Positions 8,231 through 15,759 of a stretch of 64,000 nucleotides of DNA are shown here, piece by piece. The notes under the pieces were generated by a model. That model saw only the letters and a list, made by a program, of their open reading frames with translations. It ran no database searches and was not told where the DNA came from. Location of the stretch: assembly GCA_020638365.1 (NCBI GenBank), contig JACKIQ010000003.1:248001-312000 (forward strand), read 5' to 3'. Both the position numbers and the translations under genes were made by a program. The stretch's first letter is position 1, and each line of letters opens with the position of its first letter. The DNA comes from Rhodospirillales bacterium. GTDB lineage: Bacteria > Pseudomonadota > Alphaproteobacteria > Micavibrionales > Micavibrionaceae.

Positions 8231-8606
8231 GCAGCCTTTATACCGGTCTTTGTAACCTTAACCCTCTTTTTTCATCAATACGGTGCGGATCGTGGCTTTA
8301 TAGGTAGGTTTCCGTTTTTTTTCGGATATTCGATACCCTTTATTTCATAACCGCTTGAGTTTCTTATCTATGTTATTGAAAAGTAACGTTATTATAATAA
8401 AAACGCGATTCTGCTTTTTTGCCATTGAGCAAATCTTAGCAAGAGTGTAGAGTAGCCTCTATGGTTTATGTGCCTGCGGTTTTGCGTTTTTGATTACGTT
8501 AAAGGTTCCGCCGAACTGCAAGCAGACATAGTTGATTAGATAAAAGCGCTTGGCGCTTTGCCGCCCTTGTGCGGCTTTCTGCCTTGCGTTCTGGATGGAG
8601 AAAATA
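8231..8606 (+). promoter_or_regulatory. Long rne upstream/leader region (376 bases, no gene)
   Basis: No convincing reading frame lies here. The region is AT-rich from about 8330 to 8440 and includes a TATAAT at 8393-8398 with a TTGAAA too close upstream (11 bases), and a weaker pair TTGAGC 8425-8430 / TAGAGT 8448-8453 with a 17-base spacer. Bases 8546-8590 are GC-rich with alternating GCGC and GGC blocks that could fold. RNase E genes in enteric bacteria autoregulate through a structured leader; whether this leader does is inference. Confidence 0.35.
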
Positions 8607-11267
8607 ATGACCAAGCGTATGCTTATAGACGCGACCCATGTCGAGGAGACACGGGTTGCCATATCCGATGGTAACAAGCTCGTCGAGTATGATTATGAAA
8701 GTAAAAACAGGAAGCCCCTAAAAGGCAGCATTTTCCTTGCCAAGGTTACCCGAGTTGAGCCTTCGTTGCAGGCGGCTTTTGTAAATTTTGGCGGAAACCG
8801 GCATGGTTTCCTTCCTTTTTCCGAAATTCATCCCGATTACTTCCGAATTCCTATCGAGGACCGGGAAGCGTTGATGGCTGAGCAGGAAGCGCTTCTTAAG
8901 GAGCATGATGAGCGTGAAGAGCTGGCTGAAGAAGCTCTGGCCGTGGAAGAAACCGGGGATGTTCAGGCTGTTCAGGTTGCCGGTGAAGACGGTGAAGATT
9001 TTGAAGAAGACGATGACGACGAATCCGCTCTTGATGACGATGTGGTTGAAGTCGGAGAAGCGACCGGAGCTGGCGCTCTCGACCTGAACGAAGAAATCGT
9101 TGCTGATTCTTTAGAAGCCGTTAGCCTGGAGGCCGAGAGTGACGGAGAGGAACCAGAAGAAGACGACCCGGTCGAGGAGGGCGATGTAGCTCCGGGCGAT
9201 CAGGAAACCGAAAAAGGAGAAGGCGCTTCTGAAAGCGACAGGAATGACGGTCAAGGTAAGTCCGAAGACAGACGTAACCGTGGAAGAGGGCGCCGTTACC
9301 GAGGGGGGCGCGGACGCCGCCGCAGTGCGTACCGTAACCCGAACGTAGAGGTTGTCGGCGGAGAAGATGTCGAAGGCGAGGATGCCGGGGCGGCTTTCCG
9401 GTTCAACCTTCGTCGCAAGTACAAGATTCAGGAAGTGATCAAGCGCGGACAGATCATGCTGATTCAGGTGTCCAAGGAAGAGCGCGGCAACAAGGGAGCG
9501 GCGGTGACGTCTTATCTCTCTCTGGCTGGCCGCTATTGCGTCTTGATGCCCAACAGCCCGCGCGCCGGGGGTGTCAGCCGCAAGATCGCAAACCAGAAAG
9601 ATCGCGCCCGTATGCGCGATATCATGAAAGATCTTGAGGTGCCTTCGGGAATGTCTGTTATTCTGCGAACGGCGGGCGTAAGCCGAACCAAGGTGGAGAT
9701 CAAGCGCGACCTTGATTATCTCTTGCGCCTGTGGGACCAAATTCGCGATTTGACGCTTAAATCGAATGCACCGGCTCTTGTGTACGAGGAGGCCGACCTG
9801 ATCAAGCGTTCGATCCGCGACCTTTACGACCGCGATGTCGAGGAAATTCTTGTCGCCGGGGAAGAAGGATACAAGAATGCCCGGGATTTCATGAAAATGC
9901 TTATTCCTTCGCACGTCAAAAAGATCCAGTCCTATACCGAGACGCACCTTCCCCTGTTCACGCGCTATCAGGTCGAATCGCAGATCAGCGAAATCGGCCA
10001 GAATGTCGTTCGTCTCCGTTCGGGCGGGTATCTTGTCATCAACCCGACAGAGGCGCTTGTTTCCATCGACGTCAACTCGGGAAAGGCCACGAAAGAGCGG
10101 CATATCGAGGAGACGGCGCTTCATACCAACCTTGAAGCGGCTGAGGAGATCGCACGTCAGTTGAAGTTGCGCGATCTCGGCGGGCTTGTGGTGATTGATT
10201 TCATTGATATGGAGGATCGCCGAAACAATGCCCGGGTCGAAAGGCGCATGCGCGAGGCTTTGTCCAAGGACCGCGCACGTGTTCAAGTGGGGCGAATTTC
10301 GTCCTTCGGACTCATGGAACTCTCTCGTCAGCGGCTTAACCCGAGCCTCACGGAGGCGCAGTTTGAAAGTTGTCCGAACTGCAAGGGATCGGGTTTGATC
10401 CGGACGGATGACGCCATGTCGATAACTGTCTTGCGTGCTATCGAGGAAGAGGGGATCCGTGGACGCGCCGCGCAGGTCGTCGTTAATATCCGGGCTCGGG
10501 TTGCGCTTTATCTTCTTAATTACAAGCGCAGTAACCTCGCCGATATCGAGAGCCGTTACAGTATGGAGGTGCTTATTCGCGTCGATGACGAACTTGGCGC
10601 TTCGGAGTACCGAATCGAAGTTTCCAAGCCGTCTGAAAAGGGCGGACGTCCGGAAGGCGCCGATAGTCGTGAGCAACCCAAGAAACCCGATCATAAAACA
10701 GATTCCGTTTCGATTGATAAGGAGCAGGAAGAAGACGGGCAGGAAGAAGACGGGCAGGAAGAAGACGGGCAGGATAAAGAGATCTCCGATACGGACGGCG
10801 AATCCCGCAACAAGCAAGGGCGCAGGCGCGGTCGTCGCGGCGGACGCGGTCGTCGCGGCGGACGCGGAGACGGGCAGCGCGAAAGGCAGGGTGATCCCCA
10901 GTATTCCGGGGAAAATAAGCGCGATGGAAATCAGGACAGTCAAAGAAATAAAGACAAGAGTTCCGCCTCGTCCGAAAAATCTTCGAACAGCAAGGGAAAA
11001 GAGGCCGAACCGGACGGTAACCGGCGCGAGGTGGTTGCGGGCGGGGAGGAGAACGCCCGCGATCTGGGTCAGGGTTCGCGTAAAGCTGATCCCGATCCCG
11101 CCGAGGCCCAGCGTTCGGCAGATGATCGCGGGGTCATGGTAAAGGAGGTCAAGCCTCCGGCGCCTGCCCGGGCAGCGCGGGCGGCATCTTCTTCGGCCGC
11201 TTATGAGATTGTCGAGGACCAGCCCAAGACCAAGAAAAAAGGCTGGTGGAACAAGCTGATCGAATGA
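8607..11267 (+). CDS. rne: Ribonuclease E
   Basis: Essential endoribonuclease for mRNA turnover and rRNA/tRNA processing. The start is ATG 8607, set by GGAG at 8597-8600, and gives the canonical N-terminus TKRMLIDATHVEETRVAI; length 886 residues. The S1 domain (KGSIFLAKVTRVEPSLQAAF) is split by a long acidic and RG-rich insertion at about residues 88-262 before resuming at FRFNLRRKYKIQEV, as in other alphaproteobacteria. Catalytic aspartates sit in SIDVNSG (near 487) and VIDFIDM (near 530), and the zinc-link CPNCKGSG near 590. The C-terminal 200 residues are a charged disordered scaffold with tandem DNA repeats, ending KKKGWWNKLIE. A strong intrinsic terminator follows. Confidence 0.97.
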   Translation: MTKRMLIDATHVEETRVAISDGNKLVEYDYESKNRKPLKGSIFLAKVTRVEPSLQAAFVNFGGNRHGFLPFSEIHPDYFRIPIEDREALMAEQEALLKEHDEREELAEEALAVEETGDVQAVQVAGEDGEDFEEDDDDESALDDDVVEVGEATGAGALDLNEEIVADSLEAVSLEAESDGEEPEEDDPVEEGDVAPGDQETEKGEGASESDRNDGQGKSEDRRNRGRGRRYRGGRGRRRSAYRNPNVEVVGGEDVEGEDAGAAFRFNLRRKYKIQEVIKRGQIMLIQVSKEERGNKGAAVTSYLSLAGRYCVLMPNSPRAGGVSRKIANQKDRARMRDIMKDLEVPSGMSVILRTAGVSRTKVEIKRDLDYLLRLWDQIRDLTLKSNAPALVYEEADLIKRSIRDLYDRDVEEILVAGEEGYKNARDFMKMLIPSHVKKIQSYTETHLPLFTRYQVESQISEIGQNVVRLRSGGYLVINPTEALVSIDVNSGKATKERHIEETALHTNLEAAEEIARQLKLRDLGGLVVIDFIDMEDRRNNARVERRMREALSKDRARVQVGRISSFGLMELSRQRLNPSLTEAQFESCPNCKGSGLIRTDDAMSITVLRAIEEEGIRGRAAQVVVNIRARVALYLLNYKRSNLADIESRYSMEVLIRVDDELGASEYRIEVSKPSEKGGRPEGADSREQPKKPDHKTDSVSIDKEQEEDGQEEDGQEEDGQDKEISDTDGESRNKQGRRRGRRGGRGRRGGRGDGQRERQGDPQYSGENKRDGNQDSQRNKDKSSASSEKSSNSKGKEAEPDGNRREVVAGGEENARDLGQGSRKADPDPAEAQRSADDRGVMVKEVKPPAPARAARAASSSAAYEIVEDQPKTKKKGWWNKLIE
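10728..10772 (+). repeat. Three perfect 15-base tandem repeats in rne
   Basis: GAAGAAGACGGGCAG occurs three times in a row without mismatch and encodes EEDGQ three times in the disordered tail of RNase E. The unit is a multiple of three, so gain or loss of a copy stays in frame. Confidence 0.95.
10827..10862 (+). repeat. Two perfect 18-base tandem repeats in rne
   Basis: CGCGGTCGTCGCGGCGGA occurs twice back to back and encodes an RGRRGG repeat, an arginine-glycine RNA-binding type segment of the RNase E scaffold. Confidence 0.95.
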
Positions 11268-11298
11268 AGGGGTCTATTTATTGTAGACTAGCAGTGTT

Positions 11299-11325
11299 AA
11301 AAAAACCCGCTCCGGCGGGTTTTTA
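11299..11325. terminator. Bidirectional terminator between rne and aminotransferase
   Basis: A nine-base stem AAAACCCGC / GCGGGTTTT with loop TCCG, flanked by A-run and T-run. It lies between the convergent rne and aminotransferase genes and can serve both strands. Confidence 0.92.
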
Positions 11326-11338
11326 TTTTGGGTTTTTC

Positions 11339-12517
11339 TCAGCCCTGCCACTTTTTCAGGCGTTCGCAGGCCTCAACGATGTCCTCGGTTTTGTCGGCGT
11401 AGCAGATCCGGATCGTGCCGTGTCCGCGCGTCACGTCGAAGTCGAGTCCAGGCGTGGTAGAGACTTTGGCTTCGTTGAGCATACGGTGGCAGTAATCCTC
11501 GCTGTCGTTGGTCAGATGGTGCACGTCCGCATAGACATAAAACGCGCCGTCCGCATTGGAGATGCTGGTGAAACCGGCCTTAGGCAATTCGCTAAGCAGG
11601 ATTTCCCGGTTTTTACGGTAGGTTTCGACATAAGCGTTAAGTTCGTCCAGATGGTCGAAAATCTTATAGGCCAGATGCTGGGATATTGTCGGCGGCGAGA
11701 CAAAAAGGTTTTCAGAGAGCTTCTTGACCCGGTCCGTCAGGTCATCGGGCAGGACCAGCCAGCCCAGCCGCCATCCCGTCATGGCAAAGTATTTTGAAAA
11801 AGTGTTCAGGACTATGGCGCTTTCTGAGAATTTTACCGCCGTTTCCGCTTTCCTGTCGTACGTGATGCCGTGATAGGCTTCATCGGAAACCAGACGCACG
11901 CCCCGCAAAGCGCACCAGTTGGCGATTTTTTCCATTTCTCCGGGGGGAAGCATGGTTCCGGTCGGGTTTGAGGGGCTGTTGATAATGAGTCCTTCGAAAT
12001 CCTTGCCGCACTGATCGAGAAGTTCGGCTGTCGGCTGGTAGTTCGTGCGGGGTGTCGTTTCAATCTCTATGGGCGTGATGTTCAGAGCGGTCAGAATATT
12101 ACGATAGGCGGGGTAGGTCGGGGTGCAGATTGCCACGCGGTCATGGGCATCGAAAGCGGCCAGAAAAGACAGTATAAAACCGCCGGAAGAGCCGGTCGTC
12201 ACTACTATATTGCGCGGGTTTACAACGGTTCCGTAGTAGTCCTTATAATAGCCGGCGATGCGCTCAGAAAGAGAGGGCATGCCCACGGCTTCCGTGTAGC
12301 CCTGGCGGGGGTCGGACTTGATCATGGATATGGCGTATTCCAAGGCTTCCGGAGGGGCGCCGACGTTGGGTTGGCCGGCTCCCATGCGCCGGATATCTTC
12401 TCCTTTTGCTGTGCGCTCGTTAACTTCGCGCAGGATATCCAGGGCCCGAAACATCGGGATATCCGATCTGCCGGATACTTTTAGGCTGCCTGGCTTTATC
12501 AGTCTCTGGTTTTTCAA
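11339..12517 (-). CDS. Class I/II pyridoxal-phosphate aminotransferase
   Basis: A 392-residue fold-type I aminotransferase of the AspC-like class. Family marks in order: MGAGQPNVGAPP near the N-terminus, the substrate loop YTEAVGMPSL, the cofactor motif VVTTGSSGGF, NSPSNPTGTM with the conserved asparagine, SDEAYHGI with the PLP-contacting Asp and Tyr, and NTFSKYFAMTGWRLGW carrying the Schiff-base lysine. The final RICYA holds the carboxylate-binding arginine. Exact substrate is not readable; aspartate, alanine or aromatic donors are all possible. It is a single gene, convergent with rne. Confidence 0.92.
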   Translation of the reverse strand: MKNQRLIKPGSLKVSGRSDIPMFRALDILREVNERTAKGEDIRRMGAGQPNVGAPPEALEYAISMIKSDPRQGYTEAVGMPSLSERIAGYYKDYYGTVVNPRNIVVTTGSSGGFILSFLAAFDAHDRVAICTPTYPAYRNILTALNITPIEIETTPRTNYQPTAELLDQCGKDFEGLIINSPSNPTGTMLPPGEMEKIANWCALRGVRLVSDEAYHGITYDRKAETAVKFSESAIVLNTFSKYFAMTGWRLGWLVLPDDLTDRVKKLSENLFVSPPTISQHLAYKIFDHLDELNAYVETYRKNREILLSELPKAGFTSISNADGAFYVYADVHHLTNDSEDYCHRMLNEAKVSTTPGLDFDVTRGHGTIRICYADKTEDIVEACERLKKWQG

Positions 12518-12802
12518 AGGGGATTTTCCTTATCTTGTTATGACTGTGATTGCTCAAAAAGCCATAAAACAGGCTTCAAGACAACCCGGATTTTAGAGCC
12601 AGCCTGCGCAAATGCCTGATAAACATATTAAGAAAACAAGTAAAAACAATTTATATAAAATTTTATGTATATTTTATATTTATTTTATGTTGATTTTATT
12701 TAAAATCTAAATAAAAAAATGCCTAGAAAATTTATTTTTAATTTTATTTACTTTGTATTTACATAATTTATGTTATGTTAAATATATAAGGGGGTTGTCG
12801 AT
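12518..12802. other. AT-rich intergenic tract
   Basis: From about 12597 to 12790 the sequence is overwhelmingly A and T (runs such as TTTATTTTTAATTTTATTTA), in strong contrast to its surroundings. No frame of note lies in it. It serves as the divergent promoter region for the aminotransferase (minus) and the small membrane protein (plus). -10-like hexamers are too frequent to choose one. Confidence 0.7.
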
Positions 12803-12982
12803 ATGATGGTTGGATGGATTGCATTTTTGTTTGGGTTGTCCTGTTTTCTGGTTGCTTTGTTTTCGCTCTACAGCTTTTCACCGATAGGTGAGGAGGGTGA
12901 AAAAAAAAGCCGCAGCATTCAGGAGAACAGTGAGGTTAGAACCGGCGAGTTCTGGGACTCCGGAAAGGGCGTCAGGCTCTGA
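12803..12982 (+). CDS. Small single-pass membrane protein, unknown
   Basis: A 59-residue frame beginning MMVGWIAFLFGLSCFLVALF. It has one N-terminal hydrophobic segment of about 22 residues followed by a charged, hydrophilic tail (GEEGEKKSRS). AAGGGGG at 12788-12794 is an excellent ribosome site about eight bases upstream, which is the main reason to call it. I do not recognise a family. It is the first gene after the AT-rich tract and is followed by about 190 bases of non-coding sequence and a strong terminator, so it may be cotranscribed with that region. Confidence 0.6.
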   Translation: MMVGWIAFLFGLSCFLVALFSLYSFSPIGEEGEKKSRSIQENSEVRTGEFWDSGKGVRL

Positions 12983-13172
12983 AATCCGGGAAGAAAGCGA
13001 GCAGTAAGCAGGCAGTTACTATAGCGAAACGGGCGGTATCCGTGTGTGGGGCCCCCAAATTTAGAGGAATGTTTAACCGATAGTTTTATCTCTTTGTCAT
13101 GTGCAGGGCTTCGTGTTTTGGAGGAATTGCCCCGTATGAGATTTCAAGACAAGACACGCGAGCATAACTAAC
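12983..13172 (+). ncRNA. Candidate small RNA or long 3' UTR
   Basis: About 190 non-coding bases end in a near-perfect intrinsic terminator. Local structure is visible: ACGG/CCGT around a seven-base loop near 13028-13042. GGAGGA at 13120-13125 precedes a tiny frame (MRFQDKTREHN, 13136-13171), so a very short peptide is an alternative. It does not match the tmRNA, SRP RNA or RNase P patterns I know. The boundaries are guesses, apart from the terminator. Confidence 0.35.
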
Positions 13173-13200
13173 ACCGCCGATTTATCGGCGGTTTTTTTTT
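13173..13200 (+). terminator. Strong intrinsic terminator
   Basis: Stem ACCGCCGA / TCGGCGGT with a four-base loop, followed by nine T residues. It ends transcription from the small membrane protein or the candidate RNA, and insulates the secreted-protein gene downstream. Confidence 0.95.
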
Positions 13201-13266
13201 GCAACCCTGCATTCCAAAGGCTAGTATAGGGTGTTTTGTTCCCATAGAGGATTTCAGCAGGGTTAT

Positions 13267-13959
13267 ATGATGAGACGTCTTTATCTTGGTTTGCTTGCTT
13301 TTGCGGCTGTTGCCGCTTATGCCACTGTTCCTGTTTACGCCGTCACTGCGCACAGCGGCTCGGCTTCCGGCGGGGAGGACGCCACGGTTCAGGCTGAACC
13401 GGATGAAGGCGAAGATGCGCCGTCTTCTACCGACGATACGGAGAATATCGACGATCCGGTCGCCAAAGCCAAGGCGAAGGCTTTAAATGCCAAGTATGTC
13501 TCCGTTCTGGCGAATCTTGATACGCAGGAGGCCCAGCATTTCGCGATCGTGGTGGTTAACCAGAACCTGATCAGCACCGTTAAGGCCGTGGAAGAGGATG
13601 TCGCCCATGCCGTGGCCGGATGCGCGGAGAATAACAAGGGAATGGCCGATGCCGTCAACGGACGGTTTTCCGTGTGGAAAGAGGCTGTGCGCGGCCCCAT
13701 GGGTGAGGCGGAGTCGAACGTCAACAACATGATTCTGGCGCAGGACTATCTTTCCAAGGAGGATTTTAGCGATCTTTTCGGACTGATCGACGATGTCCGG
13801 AAGTACAATTCCAGCCGTTTCGAGAAAACGCCTGTTACCACCCCGGAAGCCTGTGAATTCATGCTTACCAAGATGGATGAAACCGAAAATCAAATGATCG
13901 GAATGCTTCGGGCGACGCTTGCGAGCTATCCTTCCGCTCAAAAGAAAAATCAGGATTGA
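13267..13959 (+). CDS. Secreted protein, unknown
   Basis: A 230-residue protein starting MMRRLYLGLLAFAAVAAYAT, a signal peptide that ends near VYA-VTAHS. The mature part opens with an acidic, Ser/Thr-rich segment (DEGEDAPSSTDDTENIDDP) and then becomes a mainly helical domain (AKAKALNAKYVSVLANLDTQ). One cysteine pair is possible: AGCAEN and PEACEF. I do not recognise the family. The start was placed at the double ATG that begins the signal peptide. It is 66 bases upstream of a glycosyltransferase on the same strand; no functional link is evident. Confidence 0.7.
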   Translation: MMRRLYLGLLAFAAVAAYATVPVYAVTAHSGSASGGEDATVQAEPDEGEDAPSSTDDTENIDDPVAKAKAKALNAKYVSVLANLDTQEAQHFAIVVVNQNLISTVKAVEEDVAHAVAGCAENNKGMADAVNGRFSVWKEAVRGPMGEAESNVNNMILAQDYLSKEDFSDLFGLIDDVRKYNSSRFEKTPVTTPEACEFMLTKMDETENQMIGMLRATLASYPSAQKKNQD

Positions 13960-14025
13960 TGGCTGTTTCGCGCGGTTTTTTCGATTTTTTCTGTATGAGC
14001 TATTCGCTTTAAGGATGCTGCGCCT

Positions 14026-15096
14026 ATGAGGGTTCTTCAGGTTCTGGCCGGTGCAGCACAGGGCGGAGCAGAGACCGCGTTCGTCGATACATGTCTGGCT
14101 TTGCAGCAAGCAGGAATCGTTCTTGAGGTCGTTACACGTCCTCACAAGAGTCGTGTTCCCGCCCTGCGCGAAGCTGGCATCACCGTTCACGAATTGCCCT
14201 TCGGGGGCATGATTGATTTATGGACGCCCCTGCGCATTCGTTCGATTATCAAGCGATTCAAACCTGATATCGTCCAGACTTGGATGTCGCGAGCGGCCCA
14301 GAAGACGCCTGTGTGGTCCGCTTCCATGGGCGTTCCCCGTTATGCGGTGCTTGCGCGGCTGGGCGGGTATTACAATCTCAAATACTATGTCGGAACGGAT
14401 TATTATCTGGCGAATACTCCGGACATCAGACAATACCTTATCGACAAGGGTATCGCCGAGGGGCGGGTCCGGCATATCAATAATTTTGCCGATTTTCAGG
14501 ATGGGCCGGGGGTTGTGGATCGAGGGACGCTCCGCACGCCGGAGGGCGTCCCCCTTCTTATCGCCTTGGGGCGGCTGCACAAGAGCAAGGCGTTCGATAC
14601 GCTGATAAGGGCCGTTGCGCAGGTTCCGGAGGTTTATCTCTGGATTGCCGGGGAGGGGCCGGAGCGCGAAGCGCTTGAGGCTCTTATCAGGGGCCTGAGG
14701 CTTGAGGAGCGCGTTTTGCTTCTGGGATGGCGGGATGATCGCGGGCCGCTGTTCCGCGCTGCGGATATTTGCGTTTTCCCGTCCCGTTTCGAGCCGTTCG
14801 GGAACGTTTTCGCGCAGGCATGGGCTCAGAAAATACCGCTTATTACTACCGATACAGCCGGGCCGAAGCAATTCGTCCGTAACGGCGAGGATGCGTTGCT
14901 TGTGCCGATCGACGATGAGGGGAGGCTGGCGGAGGCGATTCGCACACTCGTGGGCAATCCCGAGCTAGGACGGACATTTGCCGAACGCGGGTATGCACGG
15001 TTTCTGGATGAATTCTCCCGAGAAAAAACTATCGAGGCCTATCTGGGCTATTACAGGGACATTCTGGGCTTTCTTGATAAGAAGGCGGCTGCTTAG
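14026..15096 (+). CDS. Glycosyltransferase family 4 (GT-B fold)
   Basis: A 356-residue glycosyltransferase. The N-terminal domain opens MRVLQVLAGAAQGGAETAFV, the glycine-rich acceptor-side motif typical of GT4. The C-terminal donor-binding domain has LIALGRLHKSKAFDTLIRA, WIAGEGPEREAL, and CVFPSRFEPFGNVFAQAWA, where the E-x7-E type element binds the nucleotide sugar. No membrane segment is seen, so it likely acts at the cytoplasmic face, for example on LPS core or another surface glycan. Donor and acceptor cannot be read. It is followed 66 bases later by the small repeat-family protein. Confidence 0.9.
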   Translation: MRVLQVLAGAAQGGAETAFVDTCLALQQAGIVLEVVTRPHKSRVPALREAGITVHELPFGGMIDLWTPLRIRSIIKRFKPDIVQTWMSRAAQKTPVWSASMGVPRYAVLARLGGYYNLKYYVGTDYYLANTPDIRQYLIDKGIAEGRVRHINNFADFQDGPGVVDRGTLRTPEGVPLLIALGRLHKSKAFDTLIRAVAQVPEVYLWIAGEGPEREALEALIRGLRLEERVLLLGWRDDRGPLFRAADICVFPSRFEPFGNVFAQAWAQKIPLITTDTAGPKQFVRNGEDALLVPIDDEGRLAEAIRTLVGNPELGRTFAERGYARFLDEFSREKTIEAYLGYYRDILGFLDKKAAA

Positions 15097-15162
15097 AGCG
15101 GGTCGAGCCTTTTATGGGAGATTTTAACACTGTGTCCGGACATTTCTGCTACACTTACGCCT

Positions 15163-15531
15163 ATGAGCAATGATCCAAATAACCCCGTAGAATTGGGACC
15201 CGAGGAGTTGCGTGCTTATATCCTGGATCTGCAGGAAGGGCTGGCCTACATACGGGCTGCGCTGGGATTGGGGAACGATTTTCCGGCTTATACGCGTAAG
15301 GTGGGGGAAGAGACTCTCGACGCGATCAGACGGGAGATCGGGAACGCGCCAGAGGGCCTCGATGAGGAAGATCTGAATGAGTATCTTTTCGAGCGGTTCA
15401 GCGAGAATATCCCCCATGAACAAAGAGTTCAGCTCTATTCCGATCCGGAATCCCGGATGGCTTTTCTTCTCCTTTTCAGGAACGCGCCGTCGCTTGTGCG
15501 CCAGATCAATGCACTGCACTTTGACGACTAG
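15163..15531 (+). CDS. Small paralogue of the giant protein's N-terminal domain
   Basis: A 122-residue acidic soluble protein with no signal peptide. It aligns by eye along its length with residues 10-118 of the 1726-residue protein that starts 229 bases downstream: PEELRAYI / PEELQQQV, IRAALGL / IRTALGL, YTRKVGEET / YTPQVGRET, NIPHEQRVQL / NLPVGYRAQL, and a final FxNAxxxVxxIxxLH pattern. It therefore represents the same domain as a stand-alone protein. Function unknown. Start ATG 15163 is the first in frame. Confidence 0.75.
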   Translation: MSNDPNNPVELGPEELRAYILDLQEGLAYIRAALGLGNDFPAYTRKVGEETLDAIRREIGNAPEGLDEEDLNEYLFERFSENIPHEQRVQLYSDPESRMAFLLLFRNAPSLVRQINALHFDD

Positions 15532-15721
15532 GCTTTACAGGAGCGGAACTAATTCCTATTTCCCTTTTTATATCTTTTATTTTGGTCCGAAGGGTTAAGG
15601 AAATTAAAATTTGAAAAAATATTTCCAATGTGCCAAAATGGGCCTAACTTGATAAAAGAGCGTGACAGGCGGCGGAAGAAAAATAAAAACAAAACCGTCT
15701 TACAGGCAGGGTGAAATATAA

Positions 15722-15738
15722 GTGAGGGAAGGCCTCAC
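15722..15738 (+). promoter_or_regulatory. Inverted repeat just upstream of the giant gene
   Basis: GTGAGG and CCTCAC form a perfect six-base inverted repeat with a five-base spacer. It is followed at once by TATAAT (15740-15745) and the ribosome site AGGGTGAG. It could be an operator overlapping a promoter or a 5' UTR hairpin. No well-spaced -35 box is visible. Confidence 0.3.
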
Positions 15739-15759
15739 ATATAATTTATAGGGTGAGAC

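Noticed and set aside
8376..8398. TTGAAA / TATAAT pair as the rne promoter
   Set aside because: The spacer is only 11 bases, too short for a sigma-70 promoter.
9111..10943. Long open frame on the minus strand opposite rne
   Set aside because: It lies wholly antisense to the conserved RNase E gene, and its translation is an Arg/His/Asp-rich shadow with no motif or ribosome site.
12983..13172. 6S RNA, tmRNA or SRP RNA identity for the non-coding stretch
   Set aside because: None of the conserved elements of these RNAs could be found by eye, and the usual genetic neighbours of ssrS are absent.
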